Shown here piece by piece: positions 8,619 through 17,227 of a stretch of 64,000 bases of DNA (position 1 is its first letter; each line of letters starts with the position of its first letter). Source of the DNA: Nitrososphaera sp. (GTDB lineage: Archaea > Thermoproteota > Nitrososphaeria > Nitrososphaerales > Nitrososphaeraceae); contig JAJUFP010000004.1 of the NCBI GenBank assembly GCA_029263715.1, positions 1 to 64,000 on the forward strand, in the 5' to 3' direction. The notes below the pieces were generated by a model. That model saw only the letters and a program-made list of their open reading frames with translations, searched no databases and was not told the DNA's origin. The translations under genes and the position numbers were made by a program.

Positions 8619-9461
8619 TCATAGTTTGTGCTCATGTCTATGTTCTGCAGTGTGGGTATGCGGGTGCGCGTGCACCAGCCCGGCATGGGAATGCATGTGG
8701 TACTTTCTTTTGAAAAACGCGTACAGGGCAGAGATGCCAAACGCCGCCGCGCCAAACAGGACGATGGTGGCTCCGGACGCCGAGTCGAGGTAAAAGCTGG
8801 CATACATGCCTGCAAACGCGGTTATCGAGCCTATCGTGGCAGAGGCGATGATCATTTTCTGGAAATTGTTTGTCAGCATCCTTGCCGATATTGCCGGGGC
8901 CACGATGGTGGCTGCAAGCAACGTAACGCCAATGGCCGACATCGACGCAATAACGACGGTGGCAAGAACAAGGGAGAACATCAGTTCGACCAGCTCGACT
9001 TTTACGCCGTACGTCTTGGCCGTCTCCTTGTCAAAGAGCGTGAACATCAGGCGTTTGTGGGCAAGGAGCACAAAGAGCACGGTTACCGCCGACGCCCCCA
9101 CGATCATCAGCAGATCCTGGTCTGTTATTCCAAGGATGTTGCCAAACAGCATGGCCTCAAAGTTCCTTGTAAAGCTGCGGGTGGTGCTTATCAAGAGCAC
9201 CCCCACTGCAAAGCCGGCCGTCGTCACCACGCCGATGGCAGCATCGGCCTTGATCTTGTTGCGCCGGCTTATCTCGTTGATGAGGAAGGCTGACAGAAAT
9301 CCCCACAGGGCAGCGCCGATGTACAGGTTGATGTTTATTATGTAGCTGACGACGGCCCCCCCAAAGACGGCGTGGGACATCCCATGGCCGATGTAGCTCA
9401 TGCCGCGCAGGATGATGTACACGCCCAGCGTGCCGCATATGCCGCCCACCATTATGGCCAC
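8619..9461 (-). CDS. Metal ABC transporter permease, ZnuB/TroC family, with His-rich tail
   Basis: An integral membrane permease of the ABC-3 family with about eight helices (GGICGTLGVYIILRGMSYIGHGMSHA is diagnostic). It should import Zn, Mn or a related divalent metal with the ATPase and binding protein upstream. The last 28 residues contain ten histidines, a likely cytoplasmic metal-binding tail. GTG 9461 is the first ordinary start, but the frame stays open to a CTG at 9512, immediately after the ATPase stop. The intervening residues (LDFLQPFQYEFFTRG) look like the family N-terminus, so translation may begin there. Confidence 0.93.
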   Translation of the reverse strand: MAIMVGGICGTLGVYIILRGMSYIGHGMSHAVFGGAVVSYIININLYIGAALWGFLSAFLINEISRRNKIKADAAIGVVTTAGFAVGVLLISTTRSFTRNFEAMLFGNILGITDQDLLMIVGASAVTVLFVLLAHKRLMFTLFDKETAKTYGVKVELVELMFSLVLATVVIASMSAIGVTLLAATIVAPAISARMLTNNFQKMIIASATIGSITAFAGMYASFYLDSASGATIVLFGAAAFGISALYAFFKRKYHMHSHAGLVHAHPHTHTAEHRHEHKL

Positions 9462-9512
9462 GACAATTCCGCGGGTAAAGAACTCGTACTGGAAGGGTTG
9501 CAGGAAGTCCAG

Positions 9513-10235
9513 TCAGCCGTCACCCCTGTCTATCAGGCCGTACGTCTCAAGGAGGTTTTCGTTGGTGAGGATCTCTTTTGGCACACCCTCCGATATTATG
9601 CGCTTGTTCATGCACACTATCCAAGGTAGGCGCTTTGCAACCCCGGAGATGTCATGGGTCGTGAGGATTATGGTGGCCCCAGACTGGTTCAGCTTTGCCA
9701 GCACGTCCAGTATGGTCTCCCGGGTGTTATAGTCCACGCCGGAAGTTGGCTCATCTAGCACCAGTATATCAGGAAGACGGATCATGGCCCTTGCAAGAAA
9801 AACGCGCTGCTGCTCCCCTCCGGAAAGCTCGCTTATCTGCCTTGCCATGTAGTCTTCGATGCCCAGGCTTTCAAGGGCAGACCTTATCTTTTCGCCGGCC
9901 ACCCTGCTTATCCAGGGACCAGCACCAGAGTTGTCCCAGATGCCCATGGACACCACCTCTTTGACGGTCACCGGAAAGGTCCAGTCCACGCTTTCTACCT
10001 GCGGCACGTACCCGATCTCCGGTCTTCTGCCAGTTGTGCCAAACTTGACAGAACCGTACCACGGCTTGTGCAGGCCGGCAATTATCTTTAGAAGCGTGGT
10101 CTTGCCAGACCCGCTTGGTCCAAGGATCCCCACAAACCCGCCCTTTGGGATCTGAAGGTTAATGCCCTCAACTGCAGGCTTGTGGTACGAATAGCCGAAG
10201 GTAACCTCGCTTAGCTCAAGGGCGTTATCGGCCAT
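9513..10235 (-). CDS. Metal ABC transporter ATP-binding protein, ZnuC/TroB family
   Basis: The ATPase subunit of the metal importer. It has Walker A GPSGSGKTT (39-47), signature LSGGEQQ (137-143) and Walker B ILVLDEPTSG (157-166), counted from ATG 10235. That start is chosen over an upstream one at 10271: it lies 4 nt past the binding-protein stop and begins next to the conserved LELSEVTFGY. About 240 residues is normal for the family. Confidence 0.94.
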   Translation of the reverse strand: MADNALELSEVTFGYSYHKPAVEGINLQIPKGGFVGILGPSGSGKTTLLKIIAGLHKPWYGSVKFGTTGRRPEIGYVPQVESVDWTFPVTVKEVVSMGIWDNSGAGPWISRVAGEKIRSALESLGIEDYMARQISELSGGEQQRVFLARAMIRLPDILVLDEPTSGVDYNTRETILDVLAKLNQSGATIILTTHDISGVAKRLPWIVCMNKRIISEGVPKEILTNENLLETYGLIDRGDG

Positions 10236-10239
10236 GATC

Positions 10240-11262
10240 TCAGGGGCCTCCGTAGGTGTTACCCGGCTCAATGCCTTTCAGTGCGTCCACGTTTCCGCCA
10301 AGCGCCGGTATCATTGCACGCATGTTGGAAAGCATCATTCCTACATAGGTATTTTCAGAAGAACCCGGCTCGCCGGGAAGGTCGTCGTCTCGCAGGGTTT
10401 CGACTATCTGCACGTTGGCCTCCCTTGCAATCTGGTCCACCACCTTGCTTGGGAAAACTTCAGAAGCAAATATCGCCGGGACCTTTTCTGCGCGTACCTG
10501 GTCTATGATCCTTGCCACTTCCTGCGGTGTGGGCTCTCCAAAGTCTGACGGCTGCACTGCTCCAACCACAGTCATTCCGTAACGTGGGGCAAAATAGGCC
10601 CATGAATCGTGGTAGGTGACAAGCTTTCTGCTTTCTTCGGGGATTGTCTGGACCGACTGCATTATCCCCTGATCCAGCTTTTGGAGAAGTGCCAGGTACC
10701 TGTCAGCGTTTGAGGAGTAGTAGCTGGCATTTTCCGGATCCATCTCTATCAACTTATCACGAACAAGCTGCGCATACTTCATGGCATGGGCCACGTTGAG
10801 CCACAGGTGTGGGTTTGGATCCCCTCCTTCTGGGAAGCTGAAGTCAAAAACCCACTGCTCCCTTGTCACGGTATTGTCTGCAAGCCGGAGCAGCTGCAGG
10901 TCCTGCCTGCCTGAAGATTCCACCACCCTTTCAAAATCCGTTTCAAGATGAAGCCCGTTTATTATGACGAGGTCTGCCTCACCTACAACTACTGCGTTTG
11001 AAGGCGTCAGTTCAAAGGTGTGGGAGTTGACTCCCTCCGGCACTATGCCGGTCAGCTGTATCCTGTCTCCACCGATATTTCTGACAATGTTTGTGATGGG
11101 GGCAATAGAGGTCACGACCTTGAGCCTGCTATCGGCAGGCGTAGCAGATACAGTGTCGCTGCCTGCAGCTGCGTACAGTGACACGCCGATGGCTATTCCA
11201 ACAATGATAGCTACTGCAGCAGATATTCCAACAATTTTTTTTCTGGATTGCGGGTTGGACAT
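10240..11262 (-). CDS. Metal ABC transporter substrate-binding protein, ZnuA/TroA family
   Basis: An extracytoplasmic metal-binding lipoprotein-like subunit (340 residues) anchored by an N-terminal membrane segment, about residues 10-31. Candidate metal ligands are spread as in the cluster A-I family: His in SHTFELTPS, His in NPHLWLN, His in TYHDSWAYFAPRYG and an acidic residue in ETLRDDDLPG. Three His with one acidic ligand is usual for Zn binders. It is the first gene of the operon. A NikR-like operator lies in its leader (11290-11317). Confidence 0.93.
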   Translation of the reverse strand: MSNPQSRKKIVGISAAVAIIVGIAIGVSLYAAAGSDTVSATPADSRLKVVTSIAPITNIVRNIGGDRIQLTGIVPEGVNSHTFELTPSNAVVVGEADLVIINGLHLETDFERVVESSGRQDLQLLRLADNTVTREQWVFDFSFPEGGDPNPHLWLNVAHAMKYAQLVRDKLIEMDPENASYYSSNADRYLALLQKLDQGIMQSVQTIPEESRKLVTYHDSWAYFAPRYGMTVVGAVQPSDFGEPTPQEVARIIDQVRAEKVPAIFASEVFPSKVVDQIAREANVQIVETLRDDDLPGEPGSSENTYVGMMLSNMRAMIPALGGNVDALKGIEPGNTYGGP

Positions 11263-11690
11263 TTTATTGTTTCAGCCTCCTTTATCACAGTATTACGACT
11301 TTGTGATCCAGTAATACTGCAGCTATACAATGCAATTGTAAAAGTGCTATAAAAAGTTGCCAAACTTTTATGCAGACCGACCTATGATCCGCAGATAGGC
11401 GTTGACAAGAATTTCCGCCGACATCGGCTAAATAGCTGAAGGTATAAGATATTCATAAAGATATAGAGACTAGCGTCTGCATCTTTATGGCTGGAAGAAG
11501 AGACCTTACCAAGAAGTGTTTGAAAAATACGTTATTTGATCACAGTAACACTTTTCTTCTAAAACTTATTACTCGCCATTCCATTTTTTACTGTACCGGA
11601 AGATAATTCCTAGATGCGATGGAGCGATTCACCACAGATGAAGTAGTCAGGCTGGTGTTTGACAGGATCAGATGCCACAACATCATGCAT
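11263..11690. other. Regulatory intergenic region of the metal transporter
   Basis: It contains the operator at 11290-11317 and a TATA-like box for the binding protein (complement of about 11349-11358). A second inverted repeat, ATCACA (11284-11289) with TGTGAT (11302-11307), interleaves with the operator. The part from about 11400 to 11600 shows nothing recognisable. A 41-codon plus-strand ORF beginning at about 11620 (MERFTTDEVV) runs antisense into the end of the NikR gene and is not convincing. Confidence 0.4.
11290..11317. promoter_or_regulatory. NikR-like operator GTATTA-N16-TAATAC
   Basis: A perfect inverted repeat (full arms CAGTATTAC at 11288-11296 and GTAATACTG at 11311-11319) has half-sites GTATTA and TAATAC separated by exactly 16 nt. 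The E. coli NikR operator is GTATGA-N16-TCATAC, the same geometry. It sits downstream of the TATA box of the metal-binding protein gene, and a NikR-family regulator is encoded next to it. Confidence 0.65.
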
Positions 11691-12143
11691 TTAGACTATC
11701 TTGACAAAATGAACTTTCAGGCTCTTTATCCCGCGGTTTTCTGAAAGGCTCTTGGTGAGCGCTTTTATTCTCTTGATGTCGCCTCGCACCATGATCGTCT
11801 CAAGACAGTTGTTATGGTCCAGATGGAGATGGGTTGTAGCGCTTATTATGTCGCTAAAATTGTGCTGAACGTGTGTGGCAGAATCATCATGGCTGTAGGC
11901 ATGGTTGTCGTACAGCATCATTATTGCGCCGGCGCCCTTTTTGCTGTCCTGGCCCTGGTCCCAGTCGTACTGATCGATGAAGGAGTGCAGCGCCGTCTGG
12001 ATGGCCTTGGACCGGTCAGAGAACCCTGCCTTTTTCATGGACTGGTCAAACTCCGAGAGCAGTTCGGGTGGAAGTGACATGCTGATGCGCATCGCTGCTT
12101 CACGCTTTTCATGCTTGTGCCGGCGGCGATGGCTTTTTGCCAA
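11691..12143 (-). CDS. nikR: NikR-family nickel/metal-responsive regulator
   Basis: A ribbon-helix-helix DNA-binding domain (about 15-60, MRISMSLPPELLSEFDQSMKKAGF) joined to a C-terminal ACT-like metal-binding domain (about 70-150). The metal site signature is visible as H in ATHVQHNF, H-x-H in THLHLDH and C in NNCLETIMV, matching NikR. The N-terminus has an extra basic, His-rich stretch (SHRRRHKHEKRE). The start is TTG 12143. It lies on the same strand upstream of the metal ABC operon, which carries a NikR-geometry operator. The metal could be Ni or another divalent ion. Confidence 0.9.
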   Translation of the reverse strand: MAKSHRRRHKHEKREAAMRISMSLPPELLSEFDQSMKKAGFSDRSKAIQTALHSFIDQYDWDQGQDSKKGAGAIMMLYDNHAYSHDDSATHVQHNFSDIISATTHLHLDHNNCLETIMVRGDIKRIKALTKSLSENRGIKSLKVHFVKIV

Positions 12144-12144
12144 G

Positions 12145-12161
12145 TATCATAACAGATGATA
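12145..12161. promoter_or_regulatory. Palindrome at the nikR start
   Basis: TATCAT-AACAG-ATGATA is a 6-bp inverted repeat placed immediately before the TTG start of nikR, between it and a TATA-like TTTTAAGC (about 12170). Autoregulation is a possible role. Its spacing differs from that of the site at 11290. Confidence 0.35.
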
Positions 12162-12282
12162 TCCAGTCATTTTAAGCTTCTATGCTCGGCATGGCAGCTT
12201 GTTGCAGAGATTCAGGTGTGTAGGAAAACTTATAATCTAATGGTTATAATTTCCCATCATTTCCAGAAAAGAGTGATAAGTT

Positions 12283-13329
12283 TTGGTCAAAGTCTTCATC
12301 AACGGTTACGGAAACATAGGACGACGTCTTGCAACGGCGCTGTCTGTCGATAAGGAGATCCAGTTCGTCGGTGTGGCAAAGTACACCATCGACGAGAAGG
12401 TCAAGGAGGCACTGGACAACCACTACAACGTGTTTGTCCCGGAGGACATGGTGGGCCTGTGCAAGGAGAAAGGCTACGACGTTACCGGTACGGTCAAGGA
12501 CGCAGTAGGCAGGGCAGACCTGGTCGTAGATGCTGCCAAGGAAGGCGGCGGCTTTGAGAACAAGAAGAACCTGTACCTCCCCATGAACAAGCCGGCCATA
12601 TTCCAGGGAGGCGAGGACCGGCACGGCGAGTTTGCAGTAGCCGACATGATACACAACTCTCGGGTCAACTATGACAAGGCGGCAGGCAAGACCTACGTCA
12701 TCCAGGGCAGCTGCAACGTTTCTGGGATGGGCCGCATCATGCAGCCGCTCAAGGAGAAGTTTGGAGACAGAATACTGCGCTACGACGTTTCGCTTATCAG
12801 GAGATGGGCAGACCTTGAAGACACCAAGGCCGTCAAGGACTCTATAGAATGGGACAGAAACCCCCACCACCAGGACGATGTCAAGGACTTTATCCCCGAT
12901 GCCAACCTGTACGTAGACGCGTTCAAGGTGCCGTCTAGGATGATGCACCTGCACCACATGATGATCCGGTTCAAGGACAAGGCCCCCACCAGAGACGAGA
13001 TACTGGAATGCTATCGCAAAGAGTTTGGCGTTGCAATCCTCAAGTCGGCCAAGGGCACTGCAGACGTCCGCAAAAAAGCCATAGAACTAGGCTTCGTTCA
13101 CGGCGACACCAACATGGTGCACATCCACGAAGACATACTCCGCGTGCAAGACGACACGGTCAAGCTTGCCTACTCTGACGACCAGACAGGGATGGTGATT
13201 CCAGAGAACCACATGCTCATACAGTCCATGGTCTTCAAACGGCCGCGGGCTGAAGCTCTGGCCCGCACCGACAGCCTGTTCCAGATGAGCAAGAAGCGCA
13301 AGATCCTAGAAGAAGAGGCCTTCAAGTAG
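12283..13329 (+). CDS. gap: Type II glyceraldehyde-3-phosphate dehydrogenase (archaeal)
   Basis: It oxidises glyceraldehyde 3-phosphate to 1,3-bisphosphoglycerate, or the reverse in gluconeogenesis, as expected for an autotroph. The N-terminal Rossmann motif GYGNIGRR is at 8-15. The catalytic cysteine is C144 in QGSCNVSGMGR, where archaeal enzymes usually have SCNTT. At 348 residues the length fits. The start is TTG 12283 and no in-frame ATG precedes the conserved VFINGYG. Confidence 0.94.
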   Translation: MVKVFINGYGNIGRRLATALSVDKEIQFVGVAKYTIDEKVKEALDNHYNVFVPEDMVGLCKEKGYDVTGTVKDAVGRADLVVDAAKEGGGFENKKNLYLPMNKPAIFQGGEDRHGEFAVADMIHNSRVNYDKAAGKTYVIQGSCNVSGMGRIMQPLKEKFGDRILRYDVSLIRRWADLEDTKAVKDSIEWDRNPHHQDDVKDFIPDANLYVDAFKVPSRMMHLHHMMIRFKDKAPTRDEILECYRKEFGVAILKSAKGTADVRKKAIELGFVHGDTNMVHIHEDILRVQDDTVKLAYSDDQTGMVIPENHMLIQSMVFKRPRAEALARTDSLFQMSKKRKILEEEAFK

Positions 13330-13353
13330 GATCTTTTTCAATTTTTCTTAACA

Positions 13354-13536
13354 TCATTTGTGGTTCTTGCCGTGCTGCGCCAGCTCTGACTTGCTGTGGA
13401 ACAAAGCTCCGCAGGTAACGCACGTAAAATGCTCATGATGCCCGTAAAGGTGCATGCGCCCATGCTCTGTCAGGTCATTCTCAGACTTGAACTTCATGCC
13501 GCAGTACCCGCATTCGAATTTTTTGAAAAACCCCAT
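13354..13536 (-). CDS. Small two-finger C2H2 zinc protein
   Basis: A 60-residue protein with two zinc fingers: C-x2-C...H-x3-H in FECGYCGMKFKSENDLTEHGRMH and C-x2-C...H-x4-H in FTCVTCGALFHSKSELAQHG followed by KNH. Such compact double-finger proteins are common in Thaumarchaeota and probably bind nucleic acid. The start MGFFKK at 13536 is chosen because it matches its paralogue at 44491-44691 (MGLFGKK). An upstream in-frame extension has no similarity. Confidence 0.85.
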   Translation of the reverse strand: MGFFKKFECGYCGMKFKSENDLTEHGRMHLYGHHEHFTCVTCGALFHSKSELAQHGKNHK

Positions 13537-13655
13537 GGGCAAGATATCTAGCGGTAAAAGATAAGCGTTAATTGCTGAGGACGCATGGCATCGCAAATAT
13601 ATACATCTACAGAGGCGGGTCAAGTTTTAAGTAGGGATTGTACAGACCCAGTATC

Positions 13656-14072
13656 GTGAGTCGGGACTCCAACCTGCACATCTTCAAGGCATGGGTCGAG
13701 GCGTACAAAAGGCATGACATTGAAAGGATGCTGTCCTGTGTAACGGATCATGTGCAGATCAAAGGTACCGCATTTGGACACGCAAAGGGCAAGTTTGAGG
13801 CAGAGGGCCACTGGCAAGAGATATTCTTGGCATTTCCGGATATACGCATCAACCCCGCAACGATAACAGCAGACGACCACCGTCTGGCTGCTGAAGTTGA
13901 TTTTGAAGGAACCAATACCGGCGGGTTGCACGGCATGCCGCCGACAGAAAGGAAGATCAGTTTCCGCGGCGTATTGATTGTTGAATTCGATGACGGCAAG
14001 ATAAACGAGTTCAAGACGTACTACGATCCGTCTACAATAAGCCGTCAGCTTGGCATGGAAATCTTGCAGTAA
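13656..14072 (+). CDS. SnoaL-like / ester cyclase fold protein
   Basis: A compact alpha+beta protein (138 residues) of the SnoaL-like, NTF2-related group: an N-terminal helix with FKAWVEAYKRHDIERML, then strands with GRE-like FRGVLIVEFDDGKINEFKTYYDP near the end. Members act as cyclases, isomerases or ligand-binding proteins; the substrate cannot be read. GTG 13656 lies 27 nt after a TTTTAAGTA box and is preferred; a TTG at 13638 is the alternative. Confidence 0.8.
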   Translation: MSRDSNLHIFKAWVEAYKRHDIERMLSCVTDHVQIKGTAFGHAKGKFEAEGHWQEIFLAFPDIRINPATITADDHRLAAEVDFEGTNTGGLHGMPPTERKISFRGVLIVEFDDGKINEFKTYYDPSTISRQLGMEILQ

Positions 14073-14073
14073 C

Positions 14074-14997
14074 TTAGAGACGGGAGACATCCGCACCGGC
14101 GGAATGGTCAGCAGATCTTACCTTCATTGATTCTACTTTTTCAAGCAGCCTGACCTGCTGCTCCATTTGCTGGGGTCCGGCGAACCGCTCAAATTCTCCT
14201 TTGGCAAGGGCTGCAAGGATGTCGCGGTATTCGTCGCCCCGGGGCGCGAACTTTTTGCCGTTGATGTAATATTGACCGTTTGACATATCCACAAAAAATG
14301 GGTCCGCCTGCAGAAACTTGGAGGACTCTAGGCGCATTTTTAGGTATTTTACAGGCTTGACCTTGACGCCCATACCCAGAACCACGCTTGCAGCTTCAAG
14401 ATCAATTCTGGCAAAAGTCTCGTCTGAGAAATTCAGCTTTGCCCCGTGCAGGCGCCTTGCCTTGGCCATCTTTTTGTGGTTGCAGGTTCGCGTCACCGCC
14501 TTTATGGGTTTTAGATTGGCATCCGGAAAAGCAGCGGAGATCAGCGACAGCGCATGGGGAAGCATGTCAAGTATTATGCCTGAAAGCCAGAAATGCTCGC
14601 GTTTTAGAGAAGGCAGCTTGTCTTCGCAAAGAGTGATCTGTATTGTGCCGGGGTTGCCGGCATGCACTGAAAGAAAGCCGCGGACTTCGGGCTTCCACAA
14701 ATAGTGGTCGACACCGACTATCCTGTCTTTGGCTAGCCTTCGGATTTTGTCTAATTCAGCAACAGACCTTGCCCAGGGCTTTTCAAGTACAAAGATCTTG
14801 GCCACGGACCGGTATTTCCTGACTGCATCAGCATACCGGTCAGGCGGTATAGCCAAGTACACTATGTTAGAATTCCCGATTCTTTTTCTGATCTTTTTTA
14901 CAACTTTTGTGCTGCCGTCATCACGGACGAACTTCCAGCATTTTGAAAACCGCTTTTTGTCGCGGCGGCTGATCTTCTTTACGTCGACGAACACCAC
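14074..14997 (-). CDS. GFO/IDH/MocA-like NAD(P)-dependent oxidoreductase
   Basis: The Rossmann-domain core is followed by EKPWARSVAELDKI (the family EKP motif) and a C-terminal substrate domain. It probably oxidises a sugar or polyol; the substrate is unknown. GTG 14997 is the first ordinary start, but it would cut off the first Rossmann strand. The open frame continues upstream with NILVIGFGDLTKRR, containing GxGxxT, to about 15102 where only CTG or ATT codons could start. The true N-terminus is therefore probably upstream, close to the histone stop codon. Confidence 0.8.
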   Translation of the reverse strand: MVFVDVKKISRRDKKRFSKCWKFVRDDGSTKVVKKIRKRIGNSNIVYLAIPPDRYADAVRKYRSVAKIFVLEKPWARSVAELDKIRRLAKDRIVGVDHYLWKPEVRGFLSVHAGNPGTIQITLCEDKLPSLKREHFWLSGIILDMLPHALSLISAAFPDANLKPIKAVTRTCNHKKMAKARRLHGAKLNFSDETFARIDLEAASVVLGMGVKVKPVKYLKMRLESSKFLQADPFFVDMSNGQYYINGKKFAPRGDEYRDILAALAKGEFERFAGPQQMEQQVRLLEKVESMKVRSADHSAGADVSRL

Positions 14998-15124
14998 CTT
15001 GCCGCCAACCCTGCGCAGCGGTTTTAGCAGTCGTCTTTTTGTAAGATCTCCAAATCCTATGACAAGTATGTTTGAGCTGCCCGTATGACTAAAATCTGGC
15101 AGATGCTTAATAGGTTTAATCTAA

Positions 15125-15349
15125 TTACAGTCGGACGATGTTTTTTGCGGCAAAGCGGATGTCTTCCGGCTTGATGGTCTTTCTGCCGGCATGGACCGAC
15201 AGATCCACGGCCTGCTTTGCTATACGCTCGCCAACTTCCTCCAGAACCTTCCTTAGTTCATCTGCAGCGTCGTCGCTGACTCTGTCTGCGCCGGACTTTT
15301 TCATTATCCTGTACATGGCGGCAAGGCCGAACTCTGGACCCGAAGACAT
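15125..15349 (-). CDS. Archaeal histone
   Basis: A single histone fold of 74 residues: helix 1 with GLAAMYRIMKKSGADRVS, long helix 2 and helix 3 with GRKTIKPEDIRFAAKNIV. The family RKT and T-x-x-D contacts are present. It binds and wraps DNA as dimers or longer stacks and lacks tails. A TATA box lies about 30 nt upstream on the minus strand (near 15378), indicating an essentially leaderless mRNA. Confidence 0.95.
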   Translation of the reverse strand: MSSGPEFGLAAMYRIMKKSGADRVSDDAADELRKVLEEVGERIAKQAVDLSVHAGRKTIKPEDIRFAAKNIVRL

Positions 15350-15488
15350 CTGCCTAGTCTGCAGGCAATCCTGTTAATATATTTGATACATTGAAAAAAC
15401 GTAGACAACAGCAGTGAATCCGGTTCCATAACTCCCATCGGTCAGAGGGCTCCAAGCGTTTTGGTTTTATATTAATTCGTGGATAATT

Positions 15489-15992
15489 ATGACAGTGGGC
15501 AAGACAATGTTGGGAGCAGACGACGTGAGGTCAAGACTGGAGATGCAAAGGAAATACTCTAGCATCAGCGCCGGGTATCCTTGGGAAGACATTGCCATCA
15601 GGGCTGCTCTTAGCTACCAGAGAAAGGCGTTCTCCAGGTTTACTACCTTTCGTGGCGGGGCCTGCATACTGGCCCGCAACCCGGACAGGATAGGCGGGTA
15701 CTTTCCAGCCTCGCATATAGAAGTAAGCAGCAAAAAAGAAGAACATGCAGAGTACAGAGCCCTGCAAAAGGCACTGGAAGAGGGTTTCACCATAATAGAC
15801 TTTGTCTACATCGCATTACCGGCCTTTGAGATGAACACGATGATGTGCCTGGAATGCAGGCAGGCATTTTGGGGCTACAACCCCAACCTGACAATCAAGG
15901 TGATCAATCCCGATGGGAGCGTCAAGGCGACCAAGATACTTAGCGAGACGGTCACGGACTATCAGCAGCCGGTAGATGAAACCAGAGCATAG
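15489..15992 (+). CDS. Cytidine deaminase-like zinc protein
   Basis: A 167-residue protein with the deaminase zinc signature: HAE in KEEHAEYRALQKAL (His ligand and catalytic Glu) and C-x2-C in MMCLECRQAFWG about 55 residues later. The substrate, whether a free base, nucleoside or tRNA, cannot be deduced. The usual Pro before the first Cys is missing. TATA-like TTTTATATT lies just upstream. The gene stands alone, divergent from the histone gene. Confidence 0.75.
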   Translation: MTVGKTMLGADDVRSRLEMQRKYSSISAGYPWEDIAIRAALSYQRKAFSRFTTFRGGACILARNPDRIGGYFPASHIEVSSKKEEHAEYRALQKALEEGFTIIDFVYIALPAFEMNTMMCLECRQAFWGYNPNLTIKVINPDGSVKATKILSETVTDYQQPVDETRA

Positions 15993-16138
15993 AGTCTGCT
16001 AGACTGCAACGGCATCAGAGATTTTTGTTGGACAGACCGTAATTCCTACTTGCGCCTAGCCTTTTCTAACAGCAGACCAGATCATTTACGTTCAACAAGA
16101 GCAACTCAAAATTTATTTTCCGCACACTCAAACATGCT

Positions 16139-16900
16139 TTGTTGCTATACGATGCGCATGTCCACCTGACAGACGGAGAATATTCCGGATACCTTGGCGA
16201 TATCCTGACCTCGCTTAAGGCGATGAAAATCACTGCTTGCTCTGTGACGGTGAACCTGCAGACGACACTTGACAGCTTTAGGCTGTTCAATGATTCTGAC
16301 GTGGTAAAGCAGTTTGTCGGAATACACCCGGAATTCTCTGCCAGCCAGGATCTGCAGCAGTTCACAGACCTTGTCAGGTCAAACATAGGTCATGTCGATG
16401 GAATCGGCGAGGTAGGCCTTGATCCCACCTACATCGAGCGCGGCGTCCCGTACGACCGACAGAAGCAGGTCTTTGCAGAGATGCTAAGGCTGGCAGAATC
16501 TGCAGGAAAGCCGGTCTCCATCCATTCCCGCCGATCGCTTGACGACATACTGGCCATCCTGCCTTCCTACCGCCTGAAAGGGGTTCTACTGCACTGGTTT
16601 GCCGGAAGCAAGAAGCAGCTGGCCCGATGCATGGAAATGGGGCTTTACGTCTCGTACGGTCCGGCGCTGGTGTACGCTGACGACAAGAAAACGCTCTTGA
16701 AGAACAGCAAACAAGACAAGGTACTTGTAGAGACAGACGGCCCCGTCAGGTACCCCCGGTGCTTTGAGGACAGGCCGGCGCTGCCAACTTCGTGTCTGGT
16801 AACGGTGGTGGCCAACGCCGCCGAGGTTCTTGGGCTGCCCTACGAGGAGGCCGTGCAGCTGTTTCAAAAGAATACCGAGTCCTTTCTTTCAGCCGGCTAG
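16139..16900 (+). CDS. TatD-like metal-dependent hydrolase
   Basis: A TIM-barrel hydrolase of the TatD DNase family (253 residues). The metal ligands are visible in order: H-x-H in YDAHVHL, E in GIGEVGLDP, H in PVSIHSRRS, H in VLLHWF and D in VETDGP. TatD proteins act as 3'-5' exonucleases or related phosphohydrolases in the cytoplasm. The start is TTG 16139 or the adjacent TTG 16142; no ATG is in frame. Confidence 0.9.
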   Translation: MLLYDAHVHLTDGEYSGYLGDILTSLKAMKITACSVTVNLQTTLDSFRLFNDSDVVKQFVGIHPEFSASQDLQQFTDLVRSNIGHVDGIGEVGLDPTYIERGVPYDRQKQVFAEMLRLAESAGKPVSIHSRRSLDDILAILPSYRLKGVLLHWFAGSKKQLARCMEMGLYVSYGPALVYADDKKTLLKNSKQDKVLVETDGPVRYPRCFEDRPALPTSCLVTVVANAAEVLGLPYEEAVQLFQKNTESFLSAG

Positions 16901-16993
16901 TGGCGGATTTTTGCAGGTTTCCGCCAGAAACAAGTGAAAAATGTCGGGTCACAACGTATATAATACATCCAGCTCGTCTTTGTTTGCGTATCA

Positions 16994-17227
16994 ATGAACC
17001 GTATAAAGCGTATATCGACTGAACTGCTGCAAAAGTACCCCGACAAGTTTGGCTTGGATTTCGATTCCAACAAGAAGGTGATAAACGAGGTTTCAATCGT
17101 CACCTCAAAGGTTCTGCGAAACGAACTGGCAGGGTACATCACTGCCCATCTCCGAAAGGAGGCGGCCCGGCAAAAGGCCTCGGTCTCTGAGGAAGTAGAA
17201 GAATCAGAAGAATCGACGGATGAATGA
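16994..17227 (+). CDS. rps17e: Ribosomal protein eS17
   Basis: A small-subunit ribosomal protein of archaeal/eukaryotic type. Family motifs are IKRISTELLQKYPDKF near the start and SKVLRNELAGYITAHLR. The C-terminal 15 residues form an acidic Glu/Ser tail. It overlaps the downstream MoaD-like gene by 4 nt. Confidence 0.93.
   Translation: MNRIKRISTELLQKYPDKFGLDFDSNKKVINEVSIVTSKVLRNELAGYITAHLRKEAARQKASVSEEVEESEESTDE

Noticed and set aside
11620-11750. Plus-strand 41-codon ORF (MERFTTDEVV) before the NikR gene
   Set aside because: It runs antisense into the nikR coding region and its second half is the mirror of nikR codons; no TATA box supports it.
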